Shown here: positions 17,709-25,889 of the stretch, piece after piece
Position numbering within the stretch: position 1 is the stretch's first letter
Layout of the letters: every line of letters begins with the position of its first letter
DNA from: CAJCIY01 sp964245825
GTDB taxonomy: Bacteria > Actinomycetota > Actinomycetes > Mycobacteriales > CAJCIY01
Length of the DNA: 64,000 nt
Reading direction: 5' to 3'
Assembly: GCA_964245825.1 (NCBI GenBank)
Contig: CAXTNT010000001.1
Span: forward strand, 248,001 to 312,000
Notes under the pieces: model-generated
What the model was told of the DNA's origin: nothing
What the model saw: only the letters and a program-made list of their open reading frames with translations
Databases searched by the model: none
Position numbers and translations under genes: made by a program

Positions 17709-17734
17709 GTGTGAAACTCGGACACCGAGGGTAT
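17709..17734 (+). promoter_or_regulatory. Candidate SigF/SigB-type promoter of whiB gene
   Basis: GTGT at 17709-17712 and GGGTAT at 17729-17734 are separated by 16 bp. The known actinobacterial SigF/SigB consensus is GTTT, 15-17 bp, GGGTAT. It lies 70 bp upstream of the WhiB start on the same strand, and a sigF-rsbW pair is present in the window at 32253-33562. Confidence 0.55.
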
Positions 17735-17803
17735 CCGCACCGCCACGATAGGTCGGTGAGCCCGGGCGAGGGGTCGCTCGGGCGCCGGCCGCGGGGAGGC
17801 CCA

Positions 17804-18139
17804 GTGCGCAAGGTCATCGTCACCACCGAGCTGGCCCGTCGGGTGGAGGCGGACCCGCGCTATCGCGCGGCCCTGACTGCCTGCGCCGACCCGGACTGGC
17901 GGGAACGGGCGGTGTGCACGAACGCCCCCGATCCGGATCTGTTCTTCCCGGCGGTGATCGAGGCGGTGGAGCCCGCCCGCCGCCTGTGTCGGCGCTGCCC
18001 AGTCAGCGGCGAGTGCCTCGCAGAGGCGCTCGGCCGCGCCGAGATCGACGGGGTCTGGGGCGGGACGACGACCACCGAGCGCCGCACGATGCGCGCGGTC
18101 TGGCGGCGCAGCCGCCCGTGCGAGCCCGCTGCCGTCTGA
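17804..18139 (+). CDS. WhiB-family iron-sulfur regulator
   Basis: A 111-aa Wbl protein. The four cluster ligands are C38 (AVCTNAPDPDLFFP), C62, C65 and C71 (LCRRCPVSGECL). These are followed by the G(V/I)WGG turn (GVWGGTTTTERR, residues 83-94) and a basic tail. Such proteins hold a 4Fe-4S cluster sensitive to oxygen or NO and usually act with the sigma factor. GTG at 17804 has GGGGAGG six bases upstream. It is divergent from aroA and preceded by a SigF-like promoter. The subfamily is not the short WhiB1 type (that is at 29654); exact orthology is uncertain. Confidence 0.9.
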   Translation: MRKVIVTTELARRVEADPRYRAALTACADPDWRERAVCTNAPDPDLFFPAVIEAVEPARRLCRRCPVSGECLAEALGRAEIDGVWGGTTTTERRTMRAVWRRSRPCEPAAV

Positions 18140-18141
18140 CC

Positions 18142-18852
18142 GTGGCCCCGGCCGCTCCGCCTGCGGCCGGCGACGTGTCGACGCCGCGGGTCACCGAGCT
18201 GCTGCTCGAGACGCGGCGGGGGCCGGCGCGCGCGACCGCGACAGGAGCGGCGGGCCCGGTCGGCCTCGCGTTGCTGCTGCACGGTGCCGGCACCGCGTCC
18301 GATGCACCGCCGTTCCCGGCGTTGGCGGAGTTCCTGGTCCGCGCCCGTCTGACCGTGGTGCGTTTCGACCAGCCGTACGTCGCCGCGGGTCGCCGCGCCC
18401 CCGACCCCGCCCATCTGCTCGACGCGGCCCTGCTGGACGCCCTCCCCGCCCTGCGGGCGCTGGCCCCCGGCGTCCCGCTGGGGGTGGTCGGGCGGTCCTC
18501 GGGGGCGCGCGTCGCCTGCCGCACGGCTGCGGCGGCCCGCACCCGGGCGGTGGTCGCGCTCGGTTTCCCCTGGCGACCGCCCACGCCCGCCGGCCGACCA
18601 CCCCGGCCCGACCGCGGCGCGGAGCTGCGCGCAGGTGCGCGCACCTGCCCGGTCCTGGTGGTCCAGGGCGCGTGCGACCCGTTCGGGCGGCCGGCCCGGG
18701 CTCGAGGCGTGCGCACGCTCGTCGTACCTGGCATGGCGCACACCCCGACGGAGGCGGCGGCGCTGCGGGCCGGACGCTGGCTGGTCGGCGCCCTCCGCGA
18801 CCTGACCGAACCGGGAATCGGCACGACGGCGCCAGGTGTTGACGCGCCGTGA
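18142..18852 (+). CDS. Alpha/beta hydrolase, KANL3/Tex30-like
   Basis: A 236-aa protein with the small alpha/beta-hydrolase fold of the KANL3/Tex30 group. The oxyanion strand is ALLLHGAGTASD, the nucleophile elbow is VVGRSSGARVA (Ser in GRSSG), and a late strand VLVVQGACDPFG carries the acid, with the His in PGMAHTPTE. The catalytic triad is therefore complete. Start taken as GTG 18142, only 2 bp after the WhiB stop; GTG 18175 is also possible. Substrate unknown. The sigR promoter is embedded in its last 40 bp. Confidence 0.75.
   Translation: MAPAAPPAAGDVSTPRVTELLLETRRGPARATATGAAGPVGLALLLHGAGTASDAPPFPALAEFLVRARLTVVRFDQPYVAAGRRAPDPAHLLDAALLDALPALRALAPGVPLGVVGRSSGARVACRTAAAARTRAVVALGFPWRPPTPAGRPPRPDRGAELRAGARTCPVLVVQGACDPFGRPARARGVRTLVVPGMAHTPTEAAALRAGRWLVGALRDLTEPGIGTTAPGVDAP
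18813..18840 (+). promoter_or_regulatory. Candidate SigR/SigH-type promoter of sigR-rsrA
   Basis: GGGAAT at 18813-18818 and GTT at 18838-18840 are separated by 19 bp, matching the SigR/SigH consensus (GGGAAT or GGAAC/T, about 18-19 bp, GTT). Transcription would start near 18848, leaving a leader of about 120 nt to the ATG at 18969. This predicts autoregulation by SigR, as known for Streptomyces sigR and mycobacterial sigH. Confidence 0.65.
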
Positions 18853-18968
18853 CCCGAGTCCGCGTCCCGCCGTCCGACCACCGCCCGATGGCGAGGCCGG
18901 CCGCCTGCCGTCGGGGCCGCCGTCCGAGCCCGGCGCTACCATCGAGCCGCGACCGCGTCGGGGCCGGC

Positions 18969-19727
18969 ATGAGCCCGGCGGCCTTCGCGAGCACCGCTCG
19001 CCATCCCGACGTCGAGGAGCCTCTCGTCACCACCAGCCCACCAGAGCGCACCGCCGACCGCGTCGCGGCGGGCCGCACCGACCTCGCCGACGCCGTGGAT
19101 CCCGACGGCGGCCTCGCGGCTCCGCCAGAGTTCGACCCGCGCGAGACCGAGACCGACTCCGAGCGGCGAGCCCGCTTCGAGCGGGACGCCCTGCCGTTCC
19201 TCGACCAGCTCTATGCCGCGGCGATGCGGATGACCCGGAACCCCTCGGACGCCGAGGACCTGGTGCAGGAGACCTTTGTCAAGGCGTTCGCCGCCTTTCA
19301 TCAGTTCCGCCCCGGGACCAACCTCAAGGCGTGGCTCTATCGCATCCTCACCAACACGTTCATCAACTCCTACCGCAAGGCCCAGCGCCGGCCGCAGGAG
19401 AACCGCTCCGACCAGATCGAGGACTGGCAGCTCGCCGCGGCCGAGGCACACAGCTCCACCGGGCTGCGCAGCGCCGAGATGGACGCCCTCGACCACTTGC
19501 CCGACAGCGACGTCAAGGAAGCGCTGCAGAACCTGCCCGAGGACTTCCGGATGGCGGTCTACTACGCCGATGTCGAGGGCTTCTCGTACAAAGAGATCGC
19601 CGAGATCATGGGTACGCCCATCGGGACGGTGATGAGCCGCCTGCACCGCGGACGGCAGGGCCTGAAGAAGCAGCTGCGCGACTACGCCGCCGAGCGGGGC
19701 CTGATCAAGGCCGGAGACCTCGCGTGA
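18969..19727 (+). CDS. sigR: RNA polymerase sigma factor SigR (ECF, thiol-oxidative stress)
   Basis: A 252-aa ECF sigma factor from ATG 18969. Region 2 (FLDQLYAAAMRMTRNPSDAEDLVQETFVKAF, then LKAWLYRILTNTFINSYRKAQRRPQE) and region 4 (LQNLPEDFRMAVYYADVEGFSYKEIAEIMGTPIGTVMSRLHRGR) match SigR of Streptomyces and SigH of mycobacteria, including the HQFRPGTNLKAW signature. It directs transcription of thioredoxin, mycothiol and chaperone genes under disulfide stress. An in-frame GTG at 18849 would add 40 residues; Streptomyces also has a long SigR isoform from an upstream start. The GTG of rsrA overlaps its stop. Confidence 0.93.
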   Translation: MSPAAFASTARHPDVEEPLVTTSPPERTADRVAAGRTDLADAVDPDGGLAAPPEFDPRETETDSERRARFERDALPFLDQLYAAAMRMTRNPSDAEDLVQETFVKAFAAFHQFRPGTNLKAWLYRILTNTFINSYRKAQRRPQENRSDQIEDWQLAAAEAHSSTGLRSAEMDALDHLPDSDVKEALQNLPEDFRMAVYYADVEGFSYKEIAEIMGTPIGTVMSRLHRGRQGLKKQLRDYAAERGLIKAGDLA

Positions 19728-20065
19728 GCGGGGACGGGCTCCCGGGCGACCTGCACGACGACACGGAGTGCCGGTCGGTTCTGGAGGACGTCTACCGCTA
19801 TCTCGATGGCGAGCTCACCGGGCAGGGTCGGACGGTGATCCAGCAGCACCTCGACGACTGCACCCCGTGCCTGCGCAAGTACGGGCTGGAGCAGGGCCTG
19901 AAGGCGCTGATCGCCCGGTGCTGCGGGCAGGAGGAGACGCCCACGCACCTGCGTGAGCGCGTCCTGTCCACGCTGCGCAGCGTGACGGTGGTCGAGCAGC
20001 ACGGCGGTGGCGCGACCGTCACGACCACGACCACCGTCAGCCAGCGCATCGTCGAGGAGCGCTGA
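19724..20065 (+). CDS. rsrA: Zinc-containing anti-sigma factor RsrA
   Basis: A 113-aa ZAS-family anti-sigma factor. The zinc/redox motif HLDDCTPC (HxxxCxxC) lies near residues 42-49, with an N-terminal Cys (TECRSVLEDVYRYLDGEL) and a later CC pair (ARCCGQEE). In SigR systems, oxidation of these cysteines to a disulfide releases zinc and frees SigR. The Thr/Val-rich C-terminal tail (TVTTTTTVSQRIVEER) is unusual but harmless-looking. GTG start overlaps the sigR stop by 4 bp, giving stoichiometric coupled synthesis. Confidence 0.93.
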   Translation: MSGDGLPGDLHDDTECRSVLEDVYRYLDGELTGQGRTVIQQHLDDCTPCLRKYGLEQGLKALIARCCGQEETPTHLRERVLSTLRSVTVVEQHGGGATVTTTTTVSQRIVEER

Positions 20066-20098
20066 GCCAGGCTCGTCGCCCCCGGTAGGCTGCGCCCC

Positions 20099-21070
20099 GT
20101 GCGCGTGCTCGTCACCGGAGGAGCCGGCTTCATCGGCTCCTGGCTGGTCGACCGATTGCTCGCAGCCGGCGACGAGGTGACCGTCATCGACGATCTGTCG
20201 ACCGGCACGCTGGACAACCTCGCCGACGCGCGCGCCGGCAACCTCGAGCGCCCGGGCTCGTTCACGTTCATCCGTGCCGACATCACCGCGCCGGGGCTCG
20301 ACGGCATCGTGGCCGCCGCCCGGCCAGAGGTCGTGCACCACCTCGCCGCCCAGATGGATGTCCGAGTCTCGGTGCGCGACCCGGTGGGTGACGCCCGGAC
20401 CAACGTGCTGGGCACCGTGGCGGTGCTGCAGGCGAGCGCGCTCGCGGGCGCGCGGATGGTGGTCGCCGCGAGTTCCGGCGGCACGATCTACGGCTCGCCC
20501 GAGCGGCAGCCGGTGACCGAGCGCGCCGGCCTGGACCCGCTCTCCCCGTACGCGGCAGCCAAGGCAGCGATGGAGCCGTACCTCCGCGCGTTCCGGGGTC
20601 TGCACGGCCTGGACTTCACGGTGCTCGCCCTCGGCAACGTGTACGGGCCGCGGCAGTCGCCGCACGGCGAGGCAGGGGTGGTGGCGATCTTCGCCCGCCT
20701 CCTGCTCGACGGCCGGCCGGCGACGATCTTCGGAGACGGGACCTCGATCCGCGACTACGTCCACGTGGCGGACGTCGTCGAGGCGTTCGTGCTGGCCGGT
20801 GGAAGCGCCGATCGACCACCCCCGGCGGGCGGTCGACGGCTGAACGTAGGCAGCGGTGTGGGCACGACCGTGCGGGAGATCCACCGGCTGGTGGCAGTGG
20901 CCGCAGGTGCTCCGGACGAGCCGGTGTTCGCCGCGCCGCGCGCCGGGGAGTTGGCCGCGATCACCCTGGAGGTCCGGGCAGCGCGCCAGGTGGGCTGGGC
21001 GCCGCACACACCGCTCGCCTACGGCATCACCGGCACGGTCGACTGGGTACGGAGCCAGCCAGCGGGGTGA
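20099..21070 (+). CDS. NAD-dependent epimerase (UDP-glucose 4-epimerase-like)
   Basis: A 323-aa extended SDR. The NAD motif is TGGAGFIGSWLVDRLLAAGDEV (positions 6-27, GxxGxxG). The active site has the Ser region AASSGGTIYG and YAAAK with the catalytic Tyr/Lys. Substrate-domain segments include LALGNVYGPRQSPHGEAGVVAIFARLLL and IFGDGTSIRDYVHVADV. These are typical of GalE-type or dTDP-glucose-type enzymes. The likely role is nucleotide-sugar epimerisation for cell-surface glycans; a fixed substrate cannot be given. GTG at 20099 lies 34 bp after rsrA. Confidence 0.85.
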   Translation: MRVLVTGGAGFIGSWLVDRLLAAGDEVTVIDDLSTGTLDNLADARAGNLERPGSFTFIRADITAPGLDGIVAAARPEVVHHLAAQMDVRVSVRDPVGDARTNVLGTVAVLQASALAGARMVVAASSGGTIYGSPERQPVTERAGLDPLSPYAAAKAAMEPYLRAFRGLHGLDFTVLALGNVYGPRQSPHGEAGVVAIFARLLLDGRPATIFGDGTSIRDYVHVADVVEAFVLAGGSADRPPPAGGRRLNVGSGVGTTVREIHRLVAVAAGAPDEPVFAAPRAGELAAITLEVRAARQVGWAPHTPLAYGITGTVDWVRSQPAG

Positions 21071-21105
21071 CGCCCGCGCGCCCTGCTCGCGGCGCCCTTG
21101 GCTTG

Positions 21106-21139
21106 TCAGGTGAGGCGAACCTTAGTTAGGGTCACCTCA
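21106..21139 (+). promoter_or_regulatory. Overlapping IdeR/DtxR iron boxes upstream of efeU
   Basis: The site 21106-21124 matches the 19-bp IdeR/DtxR consensus at 15 of 19 positions (TCAGGTGAGGCGAACCTTA against TTAGGTTAGGCTAACCTAA). A second, weaker site at 21121-21139 matches 13 of 19 and overlaps the first by 4 bp. They lie 29-62 bp upstream of the efeU start, so iron-bound IdeR should repress the operon. Confidence 0.8.
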
Positions 21140-21167
21140 TCTCAACCATGAGGCTGGAGGGTACGGG

Positions 21168-22025
21168 GTGCTGCCTACGTTGATCATCGGGCTCCGGGAG
21201 GGGCTCGAGGCGTCCCTCATCGTGGGGATCGTGGCCGCGTTCCTGCGTCAGCAGGGCCGCCGGGACGCCTTGCGTCAGGTCTGGCTGGGAGTCGGCCTCG
21301 CCGTCGTCATCTGCGTCGCCGCCGGCACCGTGCTCGAAGTCCTCAACCGGGACCTGCCCCAGCGACAGCAGGAGGGGCTGGAGACGGTCGTCGGGCTCAT
21401 CGCCGTGGCCATGGTCACGTACATGATCGTCTGGATGAAGCGCCACTCCCGCGACCTCAAGGCCGATCTCGAGGGGGCCGCCGCCCATGCCCTCGCCCAC
21501 AGCTCGTCCCGCGCCCTCGTGCTGATGGCGTTCCTCGCCGTGCTGCGCGAGGGCTTCGAGACCTCGGTGTTCCTCATCGCGGCATTCAACGAGAGCACCG
21601 ACCCCGCCCTCGCCGGCGGCGGCGCCGCGCTCGGCGTCGCCACCGCCGTCGTCCTCGGCTGGGGCATCTACCGGGGCGGCGTGTCGATCAACCTCGCCAA
21701 GTTCTTCCGCGCCACGGGCCTGGTGCTGGTCCTCGTCGCGGCCGGTCTGCTCGCCACCGCGGCGCACACCGCGCACGAGGCGGGCTGGCTGAACATCTGG
21801 CAGTCCCAGGCGATGAACCTCACCGACGTCGTACGCCCGGGAACCGTCGTCTCGAGCGTGCTCACCGGCGTGCTGGGCTGGCAGCCGCGGCCGGTCGTGC
21901 TCGAGACGCTCGCCTACGTCCTCTATCTCGTGCCGCTGGCCGCGTTCGTGGCCTGGCCGCAGAAGCGGCCGCCCAGCGCACCGCGGTCCGCGCACGGAGC
22001 CGCCCAGCGCACGGTCGCCGCGTGA
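21168..22025 (+). CDS. efeU: Iron permease EfeU (FTR1 family)
   Basis: A 285-aa membrane permease with about seven helices. Both FTR1 iron motifs are present: REGLEASL at residues 10-17 and REGFETSVFL at about 126-135, whose Glu residues line the iron path. The C-terminal tail after the last helix is short and Pro/Ala-rich. It takes iron into the cytoplasm together with EfeO and EfeB, the next two genes, each overlapping by 4 bp. GTG at 21168 has GGAGG upstream. The promoter carries IdeR-type boxes. Confidence 0.93.
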   Translation: MLPTLIIGLREGLEASLIVGIVAAFLRQQGRRDALRQVWLGVGLAVVICVAAGTVLEVLNRDLPQRQQEGLETVVGLIAVAMVTYMIVWMKRHSRDLKADLEGAAAHALAHSSSRALVLMAFLAVLREGFETSVFLIAAFNESTDPALAGGGAALGVATAVVLGWGIYRGGVSINLAKFFRATGLVLVLVAAGLLATAAHTAHEAGWLNIWQSQAMNLTDVVRPGTVVSSVLTGVLGWQPRPVVLETLAYVLYLVPLAAFVAWPQKRPPSAPRSAHGAAQRTVAA

Positions 22026-23191
22026 CCACCCGTCACGCGGGGCGCACCGGGCTCGTGCCGCTGGTCGTCCTGGCAGCCCTCGGGGTCGTGCTCGCCGGCT
22101 GCGGCGCGAGTACCACCAAGGCGGCACCCGGGACGACGGTCGTGCAGGTCACGCTCACCGACCAGGGCTGCACGCTCGACCGGAGCACGGTCCCTGCCGG
22201 ACCGGTCTCGTTCCAGATCACCAACAAGGGATCCGCTGCCGTCACCGAGGCCGAGCTGATCAGCAACGGCACAGTCCTGGCCGAGCGGGAGAACGTCGCG
22301 GCCGGCTTCCGGGTCGGCTTCGCGTACTCCGTCAAGGCGGGCTCGTACGAGGTCAACTGCCCGGGTGGCAGCGGCGCGCAGAGCGCTCCCCTCACCGTCA
22401 CGCCGGTCGCGGCCGATGCCGGGGCGGTGAGCTCGCCCGGCGCCGTCTCCGGCCTGCTGGCCGCGGCGGACGCCGGCTACGTCGCGTACGTGCAGGAGCA
22501 GGTCGCCCTGCTGAAGACCAACACCACGACCTTCACCGACGCGGTCCGCGCCGGCGATCTCCCCGCAGCGGAGCAGGCGTACCCGGCCGCCCGGGTCTAC
22601 TACGAGCGCATCGAGCCGGTCGCCGAGTCCTTCGGCAACCTCGACCCGGAGATCGACAACCGGATCGACGACGCGGGCTCGCTCGCGAAGCTCACCGGCT
22701 TCCATCGGCTCGAGTACGCGATGTACGTCTCCAGGTCGCTTGTCGGGATGACCCCGATCGCCGACGGCCTGGACGCCGACATCACCCAGCTCAAGAGCCT
22801 GGCTGCGACGGTCACGTTCCAGCCCGCGCAGCTCGCGAACGGGGCGACGGCGCTGCTCGACGAGGTCGGCAAGACGAAGATCACCGGTGAGGAGGAGCGC
22901 TACAGCCACATCGACTTCGTCGATCTGGCGGCCAACGTTGCGGGCTCCCGGCAGGCGTACGAGCTGCTGAAGCCGGCCGTCGTGGTACTCGACCCGGCAC
23001 TGGCCGGTCAGGTCGACCGCCAGTTCGCCGCGGTGAGCAGGCAGATCTCGAAGTACGCCACGGGGGAGGGGCCGACCGACTACGCGTCCTACGCCACGGT
23101 CGTGCAGGCCGACCGGCGGGCGCTCGCGCAAGCCGTCGACGCCCTCGCCGCGCCGCTGTCGCAGGTTGCGGGGGTCGTGGTCAGGGCATGA
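22022..23191 (+). CDS. efeO: EfeO/EfeM iron-uptake lipoprotein with M75 domain
   Basis: A 389-aa exported protein. The signal peptide ends in lipobox LAGC (residues 24-27), so it should be membrane-anchored. An N-terminal cupredoxin-like EfeO domain follows (VVQVTLTDQGCTLD to TVTPV, about 40-126), then the M75 imelysin-like helical domain with the HXXE motif as HRLEY (near residue 238). It presents iron to EfeU. Start GTG overlaps the efeU stop. Fused cupredoxin-M75 architecture is the normal EfeO type. Confidence 0.92.
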   Translation: MTTRHAGRTGLVPLVVLAALGVVLAGCGASTTKAAPGTTVVQVTLTDQGCTLDRSTVPAGPVSFQITNKGSAAVTEAELISNGTVLAERENVAAGFRVGFAYSVKAGSYEVNCPGGSGAQSAPLTVTPVAADAGAVSSPGAVSGLLAAADAGYVAYVQEQVALLKTNTTTFTDAVRAGDLPAAEQAYPAARVYYERIEPVAESFGNLDPEIDNRIDDAGSLAKLTGFHRLEYAMYVSRSLVGMTPIADGLDADITQLKSLAATVTFQPAQLANGATALLDEVGKTKITGEEERYSHIDFVDLAANVAGSRQAYELLKPAVVVLDPALAGQVDRQFAAVSRQISKYATGEGPTDYASYATVVQADRRALAQAVDALAAPLSQVAGVVVRA

Positions 23192-24417
23192 CCCCGGGTC
23201 TGTCCCGACGGGGGTTCCTCGGCGCGCTGGGTGCGGCCGGGGGCGGCGTCGTGCTCGCGGGGTGCGCGCGGGCCGAGAACGCCGCCGGGGTCACCACGGC
23301 CTCCTCGACGGTCAGTCCGTACGGCGTCCACCAGGCCGGCATCGCCACCGCGACCCAGGACAGGCTGGCATTCGCGTCCTTCGACCTGACCGCGACGACC
23401 CGCGGCGAGCTGGTGGCGCTGCTCCGGACGTGGACCGCGGCGATCGAGCGGATGACCGCGGGTCAGCAGGTCTCGGCCACCGACGACAGCAGCCCGCAGT
23501 CACCGCCGCAGGACACCGGTGAGGCGCTCGGCCTCGGCGCGGGCAACCTGACCGTCACCGTCGGCTTCGGGCCGTCGCTGTTCGACGGCCGCTTCGGCCT
23601 CGCGGCCCGTCGCCCGGCGGCGCTGGCCGACCTCCCGCCGCTGCCCGGTGACAACCTCGAGGAGTCCCTGTCGGGCGGAGACATCTGCATCCAGGCCTGC
23701 TCGGACGACCCGCAGGTGGCCTTCCACGCGGTGCGCAACCTGCGGCGCCTCGCCGAGGGCACGGCCGTGCTGCGCTGGACCCAGCTGGGCTTCGGCAAGA
23801 CCGCCTCCACGTCGAGCGGCCAGGTCACCCCGCGCAACCTGATGGGCTTCAAGGACGGCACCAACAACATCAAGTCGCAGGACGGCGACCAGCTGGCCGA
23901 CCACGTGTGGGTCGGTGCCGAGACCGACCAGGCCTGGATGCGCGGCGGCTCCTATCTGGTCAGCCGACGGATCCGGATGTTCCTGGAGGCCTGGGACCGC
24001 GATTATCTCGCCGACCAGGAGAACGTGGTGGGTCGGGTCAAGGACACCGGAGCACCGCTGGGGGAGACCGACGAGTTCGCGACCGTGCCGCTGTCGAAGA
24101 CGGGAGCGGACGGTCAGCTGCTGATCCCGGCGCGGGCGCATATCCGGCTGGCGAGCCAGACCACCAACCGGATCTTCCTGCTGCGCCGCGGCTACAGCTT
24201 CACCGACGGCACCGACCCCGAGACTGGCGAGCTGGTGGCCGGTCTGTTCTTCCTCGCCTACCAGCAGGACCCGCGGCGGCAGTTCGTCCCGTTGCAGCGC
24301 ATCCTGGGGACGAGCGACGCGATGAACGAGTACATCTCGCACACCTCCAGCGGCCTGTTCGCCATCCCGCCCGGGTACGCCGCCGGCGGCATGATCGGTC
24401 AGACGCTGCTGGCCTGA
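23188..24417 (+). CDS. efeB: Dye-decolorizing haem peroxidase EfeB
   Basis: A 409-aa periplasmic DyP-type peroxidase. The Tat signal SRRGFLGALGAAGGGVVLAGC contains the twin Arg and a possible lipobox. DyP features are the GFKDGT motif (GxxDG, near residue 216, with the catalytic Asp), the proximal haem His in RAHIRLAS, and the distal Arg in NRIFLLRRGYSF. It oxidises ferrous iron or handles haem at the cell surface as part of EfeUOB. GTGA/ATGA-type overlap with efeO. The 3' end overlaps the convergent DUF5317 gene by 19 bp. Confidence 0.94.
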   Translation: MTPGLSRRGFLGALGAAGGGVVLAGCARAENAAGVTTASSTVSPYGVHQAGIATATQDRLAFASFDLTATTRGELVALLRTWTAAIERMTAGQQVSATDDSSPQSPPQDTGEALGLGAGNLTVTVGFGPSLFDGRFGLAARRPAALADLPPLPGDNLEESLSGGDICIQACSDDPQVAFHAVRNLRRLAEGTAVLRWTQLGFGKTASTSSGQVTPRNLMGFKDGTNNIKSQDGDQLADHVWVGAETDQAWMRGGSYLVSRRIRMFLEAWDRDYLADQENVVGRVKDTGAPLGETDEFATVPLSKTGADGQLLIPARAHIRLASQTTNRIFLLRRGYSFTDGTDPETGELVAGLFFLAYQQDPRRQFVPLQRILGTSDAMNEYISHTSSGLFAIPPGYAAGGMIGQTLLA

Positions 24418-24998
24418 GACCCGCGGCGCGGCGGCCAGGCCGGCCGGGCGGGTCGGGCCGGTCGCAGCGGCGGGAGCGGGGCCACCCGCCGGCGCATCGC
24501 CTGCGCGATCATCAGCGCCGCCCCGGCGGCGACCAGGACGTCGCCGGTCGAGAGCACCTGCGGCTGCCACGGCAGTGGCAGCGCGATCCGGTCGTCCAGC
24601 AGCGCCAGCCGCGTGCCGGGGCCGGCGACGCTGTGCCGGGGGTCGCCCGCGAGCCCGACGGCGTGCACCCCGGCCCGGGCGGCGGCAGGTACGTCCACCG
24701 GCATCGCCCCGTTGACCACGATCACCAGCGCGTTCAGGCCGAGCCCCGCGCCGAGCAGGCCCCGGCCGGCCAGCCGCGGGTTGGCCAGCAGAAATCCCGC
24801 GGCCAGTGCGAAGCTCGCGACCAGCGCCGCCGCGTACGCCCGTCCACCCACCGCGAATGCGGCCACGACCTGCAGGGCCAGCGCGGCGCCCAGCAGTCGG
24901 ACTCGGCGCAGGCGGGTCGACTCCAGCCGCCGCAGCGAGCCGCCGAGGGCGGCCCCGACCGCCAGGCCGCCGAGCACGGCGAGCAGGACGAACAGCAT
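24399..24998 (-). CDS. DUF5317 family membrane protein
   Basis: A 199-aa protein with about five or six hydrophobic segments, beginning MLFVLLAVLGGLAVGAALGGSLRRLESTRLRRVRLL, a start typical of DUF5317. It ends with a Pro/Arg-rich cytoplasmic tail (PLRPARPARPAWPPRRG). A central segment NALVIVVNGAMPV is conserved in the family. Function unknown. ATG at 24998 is chosen because the upstream extension is low-complexity and antisense to the next plus-strand gene. Confidence 0.72.
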   Translation of the reverse strand: MLFVLLAVLGGLAVGAALGGSLRRLESTRLRRVRLLGAALALQVVAAFAVGGRAYAAALVASFALAAGFLLANPRLAGRGLLGAGLGLNALVIVVNGAMPVDVPAAARAGVHAVGLAGDPRHSVAGPGTRLALLDDRIALPLPWQPQVLSTGDVLVAAGAALMIAQAMRRRVAPLPPLRPARPARPAWPPRRGSQASSV

Positions 24999-25095
24999 GT
25001 GGCACAGTCTGGCCGCGTCCGGTCGGGGCGGCGTGCGACACGAGGAGGTAGGGCGTGTTCGGTGCGGTCCCCGCCGTCGCGGAGCGGCGGCGACG

Positions 25096-25869
25096 ATGAG
25101 CGACCTGGCGGTGACCCGCGACCGGGGCGTGCTCGGGCTGACCATCGCCCGCGAGCGGCACCGCAACGCGCTGTCCGCGGAGCTGCTCGAGGAGATGATC
25201 GCCGTCCTCGAGACGGGTCTGCGGCCGGCCGACCGCGTCGTGGTGGTGGCGAGCCGAGGAGATCGGGTCTTCTGCGCCGGCGCCGACCTCGCGGTGATGG
25301 CGTCGGCGGCCACCGGGCTGGCGCAGCACGAGGCCCGGGGCGGCCTCCGGCGGCTGGTGCTGGCCATGCGGTCCTGCCCGCTACCGATCGTCGCGCGGGT
25401 GCAGGGCCTGTGTCTGGCCGGCGGCGTGGGTCTCGTCCTCGGCTGCGACCTTGCGGTCGCCTCGGCGAGCGCCGCCTTCGGGCTGCCGGAGGTCGACCTG
25501 GGGCTGTGGCCGTTCATGGTCTCGGCCCTGCTGGCGCGTCACGTCTCGCCCAAGGTCGCCCTGGACCTGATGCTCTCGGGCGAACGCATCGACGCCCGCC
25601 GGGCCGAGGCGGTGGGGCTGATCTCGCGGGTCGTGCCCGCGGCCGGTCTGGACGAGGCCGTCGCCGCGCTGGCGAGCAGCCTCGCGAAAAAGCCTCCAGT
25701 GGCCGTACGGCTGGGCAAGGCCGCCTTCGTCGCGGCTCAGGAAACCGGCTTGGCGCCGGCTCTGGATGCGATGCAGGCCCAGCTGTCGCTGCTGACCCAG
25801 ACCGCCGACGCCCAGGAGGGTGTGGCGGCGTTCTTCGCCAAGCGGCCGCCGCACTTCACGGGCCACTGA
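25096..25869 (+). CDS. Enoyl-CoA hydratase/isomerase family protein
   Basis: A 257-aa crotonase-fold protein. It has the oxyanion-hole segments VFCAGADLAVM (about 64-74) and LCLAGGVGLVLGCDLAVAS (about 106-124), and the region FGLPEVDLGLWPF where the catalytic Glu normally sits (LPEVDLG). The end KRPPHFTGH is typical of short-chain enoyl-CoA hydratases. It acts on CoA thioesters in fatty-acid or branched-chain breakdown. It lies directly upstream of a biotinyl carrier protein gene (20 bp), so the two are likely an operon. Substrate not known. Confidence 0.88.
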   Translation: MSDLAVTRDRGVLGLTIARERHRNALSAELLEEMIAVLETGLRPADRVVVVASRGDRVFCAGADLAVMASAATGLAQHEARGGLRRLVLAMRSCPLPIVARVQGLCLAGGVGLVLGCDLAVASASAAFGLPEVDLGLWPFMVSALLARHVSPKVALDLMLSGERIDARRAEAVGLISRVVPAAGLDEAVAALASSLAKKPPVAVRLGKAAFVAAQETGLAPALDAMQAQLSLLTQTADAQEGVAAFFAKRPPHFTGH

Positions 25870-25889
25870 CCCCGACCGGAGGAGGAGCG

